64,000 nt of DNA from DASQEH01 sp038237745 (GTDB lineage: Bacteria; Actinomycetota; Actinomycetes; Propionibacteriales; Nocardioidaceae), in the NCBI GenBank assembly GCA_038237745.1, contig JBBRYJ010000003.1:62001-126000 (forward strand). The letters run 5' to 3'. The first letter of the stretch is position 1; each line of letters starts with the position of its first letter. A program made the position numbers and the translations under genes. The notes beneath the pieces are model-generated. The model worked only from the letters and a program-made list of their open reading frames with translations, was not told the origin of the DNA and made no database searches. Of the stretch, positions 50,013-58,736 are shown piece after piece.

Positions 50013-51883
50013 CAGCTACCGATACCAGCCCTCCGGCCGACTCCGGTTCGGCCGACGAGACGCGTCCGGCTGGTGACTGGCGAGGAGTTGCGGCCCAGGA
50101 CACCGAGGAGATACCCGAAAGCACTCCGCTCCTGCTGAGAGACCGCTCCCGGAGGTTGATGGGCCAGCTTCTTCGTCCGCACCGGCGAGCCCTCGGCTGG
50201 GTGCTGCTCCTCGTGCTGATCGAGAACGCCGCCCGCCTCTCGGTGCCGTACCTGGTGAAGGAGGGCATCGACCGGGGTATCCCGCCGATCCTGGCCGGCG
50301 AGGGGAACCGCACCCTGCTTGTCATCGTGGCGATGGTGCTGGCTGCCGTGGTGGTCCAGGCGGTCACCCGGCAGTTCTTCCTGCTGTTGGCTGGTCGGGT
50401 CGGTCAACAGATCCTGGTCACGTTGCGCCGACGGGTCTTCACCCACTTCCACAAGCTGTCGCCCGCGTTCCACGACAGCTACACCTCGGGCCGGGTCATC
50501 TCCCGGCAGACCTCCGACATGGATGCCATCAACGAACTGCTCGAGGGCGGCTTCGACGGGCTGATGACGGCACTGCTGACGCTTGTCGGTACCGCAGTGC
50601 TCCTGCTCGTCCTCGACCTGAAGCTGGGACTGGTCGCCCTGCTCTGCTTCCCAGTCCTGCTCGCACTCTCCCAGTGGTTCCGGCGGGAGTCCGCAAAGGC
50701 CTACCGGCGCACCCGGGAGACCGTCGCAGCGGTGATCGTCCACTTCGTCGAGACGGTCAACGGCATGCAGGCCGTGCAGGCGTTCCGCCGAGAGGGACGC
50801 AACCAGGCCATCTTCGACGAGGTGAGCGGGGAGTACCGCAGAGCGAACGAGCGTGCCTTCCGGCTCGTCGGGGTCTTCATGCCGGGGATCAAGCTGATCG
50901 GAAACGTGACCATCGCCGTCGTGCTCGTCTACGGTGCGCATCTGGCCTTCAACGGTGAGGTGACTGTCGGGGTGCTCGCCGCATTCCTGCTCTACCTGCG
51001 CCAGTTCTTCGAGCCGATGCAGGAGATCTCGCAGTTCTACAACACCTTCCAGTCCGCTTCGGCAGCGCTCGAGAAGCTGTCGGGGGTACTGGAGGAGGTG
51101 CCTTCGGTACCGGAGCCCGAGCGCCCCACCCGGCTGGCGCGCGCCAGTGGCTCGGTACAGCTCGACGGCGTCGGCTTCGAGTACGTCGTCGAGCGTCCGG
51201 TGCTCGCCGGCCTCGACCTGGAGATCCCGGCGGGCCAGACGGTCGCGATGGTCGGAACGACCGGCGCCGGCAAGACGACGCTGGCCAAGCTCGTGTCCCG
51301 TTTCTACGACCCGACGGCGGGCCAGGTCAGGCTAGACGGCATCGACCTGCGCGAGCTCACCGAGGACGACCTGCGTCGTGCCGTCGTCATGGTGACGCAG
51401 GAGAGCTACCTCTTCAACGGCAGCGTCGGCGACAACATCAGGTTCGGCAAGCCCAACGCGTCGGTGGAGGAGATCGTCCATGCGGCCAAGGCCATCGGAG
51501 CTCACGACTTCATCGCCAGGCTTCCGGACGGCTATGACACCGACGTCGCCAACCGAGGCGGCCGCCTCTCGGCCGGCCAGCGCCAGCTCGTCGCATTCGC
51601 CCGGGCATTCCTGGCCGACCCAGCAGTCCTGATCCTGGACGAAGCCACGTCCAGCCTCGACGTGCCGTCGGAGCGACTGGTCCAGCGGGCCCTCCGCACG
51701 ATCTTGGCCGAGCGTACGGCGCTCATCATCGCCCACCGGCTGTCGACGGTCGCGATCGCCGACCGGGTGCTCGTCATGGAGCATGGCGCCGTGGTCGAGG
51801 ACGGCACACCGGCAGACCTCATCGCCAGCGGGGAGGGACGGTACTCCGACCTGCACGAGGCCTGGCTCGCCTCCCTCGCCTGA
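50009..51883 (+). CDS. ABC exporter half-transporter (ATPase-permease), catalytic partner
   Basis: 624 residues with the same domain order: an acidic N-terminal stretch (about 1-40), six-helix membrane domain, then ATPase. Walker A is GTTGAGKTT, Walker B LILDEATSSLD with catalytic E545, signature LSAGQRQ (520-524) with Ala for the second-position Gly. GTG start overlaps the partner's stop (GTGA), coupling synthesis 1:1. Followed 26 nt later by the convergent tricorn gene. Confidence 0.9.
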   Translation: MTATDTSPPADSGSADETRPAGDWRGVAAQDTEEIPESTPLLLRDRSRRLMGQLLRPHRRALGWVLLLVLIENAARLSVPYLVKEGIDRGIPPILAGEGNRTLLVIVAMVLAAVVVQAVTRQFFLLLAGRVGQQILVTLRRRVFTHFHKLSPAFHDSYTSGRVISRQTSDMDAINELLEGGFDGLMTALLTLVGTAVLLLVLDLKLGLVALLCFPVLLALSQWFRRESAKAYRRTRETVAAVIVHFVETVNGMQAVQAFRREGRNQAIFDEVSGEYRRANERAFRLVGVFMPGIKLIGNVTIAVVLVYGAHLAFNGEVTVGVLAAFLLYLRQFFEPMQEISQFYNTFQSASAALEKLSGVLEEVPSVPEPERPTRLARASGSVQLDGVGFEYVVERPVLAGLDLEIPAGQTVAMVGTTGAGKTTLAKLVSRFYDPTAGQVRLDGIDLRELTEDDLRRAVVMVTQESYLFNGSVGDNIRFGKPNASVEEIVHAAKAIGAHDFIARLPDGYDTDVANRGGRLSAGQRQLVAFARAFLADPAVLILDEATSSLDVPSERLVQRALRTILAERTALIIAHRLSTVAIADRVLVMEHGAVVEDGTPADLIASGEGRYSDLHEAWLASLA

Positions 51884-51909
51884 GGCTGCCTCACATGTCG
51901 GGACCCGGC

Positions 51910-54900
51910 CTACCCTGCGGATGGGGCTTCCGGTACCGGCGGAGGCAGGAGGGCCGCCTTCTTGTCCAGCTCCTGCAGAGCCAGCCTCAACGCCTCGTCG
52001 AGCTGCCTGTCCCTGCGCTGAACCCTGTCCTTCGGTGACATCGGGATCTCGATGTCGGGGTCTACCCCGTAGTTCTCGACGTCCCAGCCGAACTGCTCGA
52101 ACCAGAATGCGTATCGAGGTTGGGTGACCAAGGTTCCGTCGACCAGCCGGTAGCGCATGTCGATTCCCACGACACCGCCCCAGGTGCGGGTGCCCACCAC
52201 CGGACCCAGCTTGAGCGAACGGATCGCCGCTGTGACGATGTCGCCGTCGGAGCCCGCGTACATGTCCGTCACGGTCACCATCGGGCCGCGCCGAGCGTCA
52301 GCGGGATAGGACTCCGGCTGGTGTCCGCGGCTGACGTCCCAGCCGATGATCGTGCGAGCGAGCTTCTCGACCACGAGCTGAGAGGTGTGACCGCCGCGGT
52401 TGGCGCGCACGTCCACGATGAGAGCGTCCCGCCCGACCTCGGTGCGCAGGTCGCGGTGCAGCTGTGCCCAGCCGCCCGACACCATGTCGGGAACGTGGAG
52501 GTATCCGACGCGTCCATCGCTGCGGTCGTGGACATGGGCCCGGCGCTCGGTGACCCAGTCCTGGTAGCGCAGCGGCATCTCGTCGGCCAGGGGCACGACG
52601 ACGACCCGCCTGCTGGGACCGCCCGCCCCGGGGGCGAGGGTCAGCTCGACCGGCTTGTCCGCCGAACCGACGAGAAGTGACGACGGTCCCCTCGTGCGGC
52701 TCGTGGCGCGGCCGTCGACCGCCAGGATCGCGTCACCAGCCTTTGCGCCGACGCCTGGAGCCGTGAGTGGTGAGCGGGCGCGTCGTTCGGACGCCTCGCC
52801 CGGCACGATCCGGGCGAGCTTCCACGTCTGGCCGTCGAACTCCAAATCGACGCCCAGCAGACCCTGTCGCCGACTAGGCTCGACGTCTGCGTCGGGAGGC
52901 ATGCAGTACGCGTGCGACGAGCCGAGCTCGCCGTGCAGCTCCCAGATCAGGTCGACCAGGTCGTCGTGTGAGCCCAGCCTGTCGAGCAGGGGTGCGTAGC
53001 GCTGCCTTTCAGCGTTCCAGTCGTGACCTCCCATGTCTGCCCGCCAGTAGTGGTCGCGCATGAGCCGCCACGTCTCGTCGTACATCTGGGCCCACTCGGC
53101 CTGCGGCAGCACCTCTACCCGGAGCCGGTCGAGGTCGACGGCATTGTCACCAAGTCCGCCTCCGGGCGGGTCGGCCTTGCGGGTGGCCGGGACGACCAGC
53201 AGCGTCCCCCTGTCGCGCACGACGAGAGTGTCGCCGTCTCCGGTGGCGGTTACCGAGTCCGCTGCCTCGAGCAGCGTCTGGACCTTGCCGGATGCGAAGT
53301 CGATGTGCTCGAGGCTGGCACGAAGAGACTCGTCGTCTGGGCGGGGGAGGTCGTCTCCGAGCTCGCCCTTCAGGGGCTGCTTCAACCAGACGAGTCCTCC
53401 CCTCACCGCTCGAAGATGCGAGTAGCGCCCGCCGGCGACGGGCGCGGCGGTGACCCGCTGGTCGAGGCCGTCGGGGTCGACGGTCGTGAGCGGAGGTTCC
53501 GGAGACTTCTGGCCGGTTTCGCCGCCGCTCGGGTCCTGGCCACGAGCAGGGCCCGTCGGCGGTTCGGCCATCCGGCGGCCCTCGAGGCGCGGGTCGAAGG
53601 GAGAGGGCGTGTCGATCGCCAGCGGGATGACGTGGGGGCGACATCCGTTCGGGAAGGACAGGTCGAACACCACAGCGTCGTACACCGGGTCGAGGCTGCG
53701 GATCGACAAGAAGGCCAGGTGCTTGCCGTCAAGGGCGAACACCGGGTCGGAGTCGGTGAACCGTAGCGGCGTGACGTCGATCGGGTCGGCTCCGGCCGCC
53801 CCGACATTCGCCATCCTGATGTTCCGCAGCGGCGCTGGACCTGGCGCCGACCAGGCAAGCCACTGCGAGTCCGGCGAGAATGCCAAGCCGCTCATGTCGC
53901 CGTTCGTCGTCCGGTCGAGCTCCCTGAGCTGTGCGGCCTCACCGTCGCTGGCTGGAACGCTCACCTCCAGGAGCCGGCCGTCATGGCTGGCGACCGCGAG
54001 GCGCCGCCCGTCCGGGGATGCGGCCAGCTCCAGCACCCGGCCGACGTGCCCGGAGGCCACGAGCTGTGTGGCAGTGACCTCGACGTCGTCTGTGCGACTG
54101 AGCTCGATGGCGTCGTCGCCGTCCGCGCCGGTCACCCAGGCGACACGGGAGGTATCGCCCAGCACGGCTGGCAACCGGCGGCGTACCCCCGAACCGTGAG
54201 CGAGTGTCCGGACCGGACCGTCGCGGTGGGTCAGCCAGTGGATCGTGCCGCGAGTCTCGACGGCAGACGCCCGGCCGCTCTGGTCCGGGCTGATGGACCC
54301 CAGCTTCGAGGCATCCACCGTGATCCGGGTCGGTTGGCGAGCGGTGCGCGCCCCGCCGAGGCGGACGGCGACCTCCCGCGGCTCCACGCCGTCATCGAGG
54401 GAGTCCAGCAGGTAGAGCGAACCGCCCGCTGCGTAGACCACCTGCCGGCCGTCGGATGTCGCGTGCCGGGCGTAGAAGTCGTGGTCGCTGTGCCGGACGA
54501 GCGACTCCGTCGTCGGTGCGCCGTCGTCGACGACCGCACTGTAGAGCTGCGCCCGGTGTTCATGGTCGGAGAGGAATCCGATGCGTTGGCGGCCGTCCCG
54601 CCCTCGGGCCCATAGCGGACTGACCAGGCTGGAGCGCAGTTCGGTGAACAGACGCTCGTACTCGCCTTCTCCGGTCCGGTCGAGCCACAGCTGTGCCGCC
54701 GTGCCGCCGCGGTAGTTCTTCCACCAGGCGGGCTCCACGGTGGTCGCCGTCGACAGCAGTACGCCGCCGCCGGGCTCCAGGTCGAGCTCCCCGACCCAGC
54801 CGTACGGCAGCTGGCGACTCGGCCCGCCGTCCAGAGGAACGGCGTGCGCGAACATCCGGGCCCGTTCGGCCTCGCCTGTCGTGCTCACGACCAGGATCTC

Positions 54901-55197
54901 CTCGTCGTTGAACCACCCCCTGACGAAGGTCCGGTCCTGGCCCCAGAACGTGAGACGCGTCGAGACGCCCCCGTCGATCGGGGCGACGTACACCTCCCGC
55001 CCGCCGTCGCGCTGGGCGCTCCAGGCGACCCACGATCCGGAGGGGGAGATGCGGGGAGAGGTTGCCGGTACCTGGTCCGCGCTGACGCGGTACGGGCGGC
55101 CACCCTCTCGTCCGGCAAGCCAGATGTCGTTCTCGGCGACGAAGACGATGGCGTCGTCACGCACGTGGGGGAACCGGATGTAGGCGTCTGTCGTCAC
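51910..55197 (-). CDS. tricorn-type protease (S41 family)
   Basis: 1095 residues: an N-terminal beta-propeller region (about 30-330) and second propeller (about 340-640), a helical region, a PDZ-like domain (about 790-870) and an S41 peptidase domain. Predicted catalytic residues are H762 (GSSHAY), S983 (AGSDGD) and an acidic residue in the following part. Archaeal tricorn trims proteasome-made peptides; actinobacterial homologues are similar in order. Probably cytoplasmic, as no signal peptide is seen. GTG 55197. The EamA transporter gene is 10 nt upstream on the same strand. Confidence 0.9.
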   Translation of the reverse strand: MTTDAYIRFPHVRDDAIVFVAENDIWLAGREGGRPYRVSADQVPATSPRISPSGSWVAWSAQRDGGREVYVAPIDGGVSTRLTFWGQDRTFVRGWFNDEEILVVSTTGEAERARMFAHAVPLDGGPSRQLPYGWVGELDLEPGGGVLLSTATTVEPAWWKNYRGGTAAQLWLDRTGEGEYERLFTELRSSLVSPLWARGRDGRQRIGFLSDHEHRAQLYSAVVDDGAPTTESLVRHSDHDFYARHATSDGRQVVYAAGGSLYLLDSLDDGVEPREVAVRLGGARTARQPTRITVDASKLGSISPDQSGRASAVETRGTIHWLTHRDGPVRTLAHGSGVRRRLPAVLGDTSRVAWVTGADGDDAIELSRTDDVEVTATQLVASGHVGRVLELAASPDGRRLAVASHDGRLLEVSVPASDGEAAQLRELDRTTNGDMSGLAFSPDSQWLAWSAPGPAPLRNIRMANVGAAGADPIDVTPLRFTDSDPVFALDGKHLAFLSIRSLDPVYDAVVFDLSFPNGCRPHVIPLAIDTPSPFDPRLEGRRMAEPPTGPARGQDPSGGETGQKSPEPPLTTVDPDGLDQRVTAAPVAGGRYSHLRAVRGGLVWLKQPLKGELGDDLPRPDDESLRASLEHIDFASGKVQTLLEAADSVTATGDGDTLVVRDRGTLLVVPATRKADPPGGGLGDNAVDLDRLRVEVLPQAEWAQMYDETWRLMRDHYWRADMGGHDWNAERQRYAPLLDRLGSHDDLVDLIWELHGELGSSHAYCMPPDADVEPSRRQGLLGVDLEFDGQTWKLARIVPGEASERRARSPLTAPGVGAKAGDAILAVDGRATSRTRGPSSLLVGSADKPVELTLAPGAGGPSRRVVVVPLADEMPLRYQDWVTERRAHVHDRSDGRVGYLHVPDMVSGGWAQLHRDLRTEVGRDALIVDVRANRGGHTSQLVVEKLARTIIGWDVSRGHQPESYPADARRGPMVTVTDMYAGSDGDIVTAAIRSLKLGPVVGTRTWGGVVGIDMRYRLVDGTLVTQPRYAFWFEQFGWDVENYGVDPDIEIPMSPKDRVQRRDRQLDEALRLALQELDKKAALLPPPVPEAPSAG

Positions 55198-55207
55198 GGA
55201 AGGGACC

Positions 55208-56299
55208 TTAGCGACCCGTGGGCGGTGCCGCCCCCGCCACCTCCGTCCAGGCCGCCGCCGGCGAGTCGGCCAGAGGTTCGCCGTCTGTACCCTCCGTAGC
55301 GGCTGGCACTGGTGACCGTCGCGGGGCCGGTTGCGCGCGTCGCTCGGACGTCACGACCACGGCGACCGCGAGAACCACCACGGCCCCGCCAACGACGATC
55401 GGCGCCGTGACAGGCTCGGAGAGCACGAGCCAGCCGAGGAAGACGGCGACGACCGGGTTCACGTAGGCGTACGTCGCCACGAGCGAGATGGGCGCCGCCT
55501 GGAGCACCCACACGTAGGCAGTGAATGCGACCACCGAGCCGAACGTGACCAGGTATGCCCATGCCAGCCAGGCTTCCAGCGGAGCGGCGACAGGCACGAC
55601 GTACTCGCCGCGAACCACCGCACCCACCATCAAGAAGCCGGCTCCGAAGAGCATCTCGTACACGGTCACTACGAACGGGTCCCGCGGGAGCGTCAACCGC
55701 GGGGTCGACCACGAGCCGAACGACCAGCTGATGCTCGCGACGACGACGACCAGGCATGCCGGAACCTGGACGCTGCCACCGATGCCGGCCGCGGATACGA
55801 GGCCGACGAGCCCCGCGAATCCGAGCGCCACCCCAGCGAGGGTGAGAGCTCTCGGCCGGTCGCCCGTGCCGCTCCGGTAGAGCACCACCCACAGCGGTAC
55901 GGCCGCGACAAGGAGCGCGGCGATCCCCGAGGGGGCTCCCATGTGCTCGCCGAGGACGACCAGACCGTTGCCCGTGGCAGGCAGCAGCAGGCCCAGCAGC
56001 GCGCATCCGAGCAGCTCACGGCGAGTGGCCCGCAACCTCGACGGGCCACCGCGAAGGCTCAGCACAACAGCGAGGATCACGCCGGCTGACATGTAGCGCC
56101 AGCTGGCTGAGGCGAGAGGGGGCAAGTCGTGCACCGCGATGCGGATCGCGAGGTAGGTCGACCCCCACACGACGTACACGATGCCGAGGGCAAGCATGAC
56201 GAGAAGCGGAGATGCCGCTGCTCTGTACGGCGACGGGGAAGGCGTCGGGGATGGGGAAGGCGTGGCGGGGTTCGGCTCCGCGACCGCATCTTCGGTCAT
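55208..56299 (-). CDS. EamA-family (DMT) transporter
   Basis: 363 residues with ten helices: IVYVVWGSTYLAIRIAVHDLPPL and YRSGTGDRPRALTLAGVALGFAGLVGL in the first half, FGSVVAFTAYVWVLQAAPISLVATYAYVNPVVAVFLGWL in the second, all typical of RhaT/EamA-like exporters. The N-terminus carries repeated Pro-Ser (residues 10-24), and the C-terminal 40 residues are low-complexity. ATG 56299 is used; the frame extends 10 codons upstream. Upstream gene of the tricorn protease (10-nt gap) and probably co-transcribed. Confidence 0.83.
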   Translation of the reverse strand: MTEDAVAEPNPATPSPSPTPSPSPYRAAASPLLVMLALGIVYVVWGSTYLAIRIAVHDLPPLASASWRYMSAGVILAVVLSLRGGPSRLRATRRELLGCALLGLLLPATGNGLVVLGEHMGAPSGIAALLVAAVPLWVVLYRSGTGDRPRALTLAGVALGFAGLVGLVSAAGIGGSVQVPACLVVVVASISWSFGSWSTPRLTLPRDPFVVTVYEMLFGAGFLMVGAVVRGEYVVPVAAPLEAWLAWAYLVTFGSVVAFTAYVWVLQAAPISLVATYAYVNPVVAVFLGWLVLSEPVTAPIVVGGAVVVLAVAVVVTSERRAQPAPRRSPVPAATEGTDGEPLADSPAAAWTEVAGAAPPTGR

Positions 56300-56599
56300 G
56301 GGTCTATCAACCCTTTGGTCCTGTCGCACGCTTCCAGGCTAGTGCCCGCCGAACGAGCCGTCGCGCGGTTTAAGGACACCGAGCCGAGATAAACCGCCGA
56401 ATGCCGAACGTGCATATCTGCCCGCTCGGCGGAGCTTCTTCGCCCTTTCGCGGGGTACCGTAGCCCTACGTCGGGCCACCGTGTGGTGCGACGCGGGCTC
56501 GACGATCCGGGCACCACCACTCGCTCGGTGGACGGCGCGCTCGCCATGTCCGTGCAGGGTGACCGGCGATCCCGGACACCTCGACACCAGGGAGCCTGT
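56300..56599. promoter_or_regulatory. divergent regulatory region between EamA transporter and 2-oxo acid dehydrogenase genes
   Basis: 300 nt without a gene. It holds a perfect 8-bp inverted repeat, GCGGTTTA (56365-56372) and TAAACCGC (56390-56397), 17 nt apart, that looks like an operator for a dimeric regulator. An element GGTACCGT near 56454-56461 is the best -10 candidate for the dehydrogenase operon. No regulator gene is adjacent. Confidence 0.4.
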
Positions 56600-57754
56600 G
56601 TGACCACTACGGGATTCGGCCCCGACCTCGGGGACGTGTTCGGCCCGACCCACGACGGCGGAGGGCCCGAGCTGATCCAGCTGTTGACCCCCGAGGGCGA
56701 GCGCGTCGAGCACCCGGACTTCGCGTTCGACCTCGATGACGAGGCGATCAAGGGCTTCTACCGAGACCTGGTGATGACGAGGCGGATTGACACGGAGGCG
56801 ACGGCCCTGCAGCGGCAGGGCGAGCTCGGTATCTGGGCCAGCCTGCTGGGGCAGGAGGCTGCGCAGATCGGGTCCGGCCGCGCGATGCGCGAGCAGGACT
56901 ACGCGTTCCCCACCTACCGCGAGCATGGCGTCGCCTGGTGCCGAGGCATCGACCCCCTCCACCTGCTCGGCCTGTTCCGCGGGGTCGACCAAGGCGGATG
57001 GGACCCGCTGAACGACAGGTTCGCCCTGTACACCATCGTCATAGGAGCGCAGACGCTGCACGCCACCGGCTACGCGATGGGCCTTCAGCGCGACGGGGTG
57101 ATCGGCACCGGGGACCCCGACCGGGACACGGCCGTCATCGGCTACTTCGGAGACGGCGCGACCAGCCAGGGTGACGTCAACGAGGCGTTCATCTGGGCCA
57201 GCGTCTTCAACGCCCCCGTGGTGTTCTTCTGCCAGAACAACCAGTGGGCAATCTCCGAACCGATCGAGCGCCAGTCCAAGATCCCGCTGTACCAGCGGGC
57301 GCTCGGCTTCGGCTTTCCTGGGCTTCGTGTCGACGGCAACGACGTGCTCGCCGTGTACGCCGTCACCAAGGCTGCGCTGCAACGGGCCCGGGAGGGTAGC
57401 GGTCCCACGTTCGTCGAGGCCTACACCTACCGGATGGGGGCGCACACGACGTCCGACGACCCGACCCGCTACCGGGTGAGCCATGACCTGGAGCACTGGA
57501 AGCTCAAGGACCCGATCGAGCGGGTGAGGGCATACCTGTCACGAAACGGCCTCGCCGACGACGGTTTCTACGCAGGCGTCGACGCAGAGGCGGCCGAGCT
57601 GGCCGCCCGGCTCCGCAAAGGGTGCCTCGAGATGGCCGACCCGAGCGTGCTCGACATCTTCGACCAGGTCTACGAGGAGACGACTCCCGAGCTCGCAGCG
57701 CAACGCGACGGTCTTGCGGCCTACCTCGCGTCGTTCGACGAGGTTTCCCGATGA
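56600..57754 (+). CDS. bkdA: 2-oxo acid dehydrogenase E1 alpha subunit
   Basis: 384 residues. Thiamine diphosphate motif GDGATSQGDVNEAFIWASVFNAPVVFFCQNNQWAIS (GDG...NN) and the YREHGVAWCRG and RMGAHTTSDDPTRYR segments, the latter with the conserved Asp/Arg of branched-chain/pyruvate E1 alpha subunits. GTG 56600 with GGGAG upstream. First of three genes. The branched-chain oxo acid assignment is favoured by the two-subunit E1 and actinobacterial bkdABC order, but pyruvate or acetoin use is not excluded. Confidence 0.88.
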   Translation: MTTTGFGPDLGDVFGPTHDGGGPELIQLLTPEGERVEHPDFAFDLDDEAIKGFYRDLVMTRRIDTEATALQRQGELGIWASLLGQEAAQIGSGRAMREQDYAFPTYREHGVAWCRGIDPLHLLGLFRGVDQGGWDPLNDRFALYTIVIGAQTLHATGYAMGLQRDGVIGTGDPDRDTAVIGYFGDGATSQGDVNEAFIWASVFNAPVVFFCQNNQWAISEPIERQSKIPLYQRALGFGFPGLRVDGNDVLAVYAVTKAALQRAREGSGPTFVEAYTYRMGAHTTSDDPTRYRVSHDLEHWKLKDPIERVRAYLSRNGLADDGFYAGVDAEAAELAARLRKGCLEMADPSVLDIFDQVYEETTPELAAQRDGLAAYLASFDEVSR

Positions 57755-58725
57755 CCGCGATCACCCTCGCCAAGGGCGTCACGATGGGACTGCGGGCGGC
57801 CATGGAGGCCGACCCGAAGGTCATCATCATGGGTGAGGACGTCGGCAAGCTCGGTGGCGTCTTCCGCGTGACCGACGGCTTGCAGAAGGACTTCGGCGAG
57901 GACCGCGTCATCGACACCCCGCTCTCCGAGTCGGGCATCCTCGGTACGGCCGTCGGGTTGGCGATGCGGGGTTACCGTCCCGTCTGCGAGATCCAGTTCG
58001 ACGGTTTCGTCTACCCCGCCTACGACCAGATCGTCAGCCAGGTGGCGAAGCTGCACTTCCGCAGCCGCGGGAAGGTGAGGATGCCGATCGTGATCAGGAT
58101 CCCGTTCGGAGGCGGCATCGGGGCTGTGGAGCACCACAGCGAGAGTCCGGAGGCGTACTTCGCCCATACCGCGGGTTTGAAGGTGGTGGCGTGCTCGAAC
58201 CCGGTCGACGCCTACTGGATGATCCAGCAGGCAATCGCCTCGGACGACCCGATCGTGTTCTTCGAGCCCAAGCGGCGCTACTGGGAGAAGGGGGAGCTCG
58301 ACGAGCACGCGACCCCCGACCCGTTGTTCAGCTCTCGGGTCGTGCAGGCCGGTACCGACGTGACGGTGCTCGCCTACGGCCCGATGGTGAAGACGGCGGT
58401 CCAGGCGGCGGCGGCCGCGGCGGAAGACGGCCAGAGCCTCGAGGTGATCGACCTGCGGACTCTCTCACCGCTCGACATGGCTCCCGTCCACGAGTCGGCA
58501 CGCAAGACCGGCAGGGTCGTGGTCGTCCACGAGGCCCCGCAGACCCTCGGCCTCGGCAGCGAGATCGCCGCACGCATCAGCGAGGAGTGCTTCTACTCCC
58601 TGGAGGCCCCGGTGCTGCGGGTGAGCGGTTACGACACCCCCTACCCGCCCAGCCGGATCGAGGAGGAGTTCCTTCCCGACCTCGACAGGGTGCTCGACGC
58701 CGTCGACCGCTCGCTCGCCTACTGA
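57751..58725 (+). CDS. bkdB: 2-oxo acid dehydrogenase E1 beta subunit
   Basis: 324 residues with the transketolase-like pyrimidine domain: ALVIMGEDVGK-like segment (VIIMGEDVGKLGGVFRVTDGL), DTPLSESGILGTAVGLAMRG, EIQFDGFVYPAYDQI and the GGGIGAVEHHSES histidine region, then the C-terminal domain ending YPPSRIEEEFLP. ATG overlaps the E1 alpha stop by four bases. Forms a heterotetramer with E1 alpha. Confidence 0.93.
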   Translation: MTAITLAKGVTMGLRAAMEADPKVIIMGEDVGKLGGVFRVTDGLQKDFGEDRVIDTPLSESGILGTAVGLAMRGYRPVCEIQFDGFVYPAYDQIVSQVAKLHFRSRGKVRMPIVIRIPFGGGIGAVEHHSESPEAYFAHTAGLKVVACSNPVDAYWMIQQAIASDDPIVFFEPKRRYWEKGELDEHATPDPLFSSRVVQAGTDVTVLAYGPMVKTAVQAAAAAAEDGQSLEVIDLRTLSPLDMAPVHESARKTGRVVVVHEAPQTLGLGSEIAARISEECFYSLEAPVLRVSGYDTPYPPSRIEEEFLPDLDRVLDAVDRSLAY

Positions 58726-58736
58726 ACGGAGTACCG

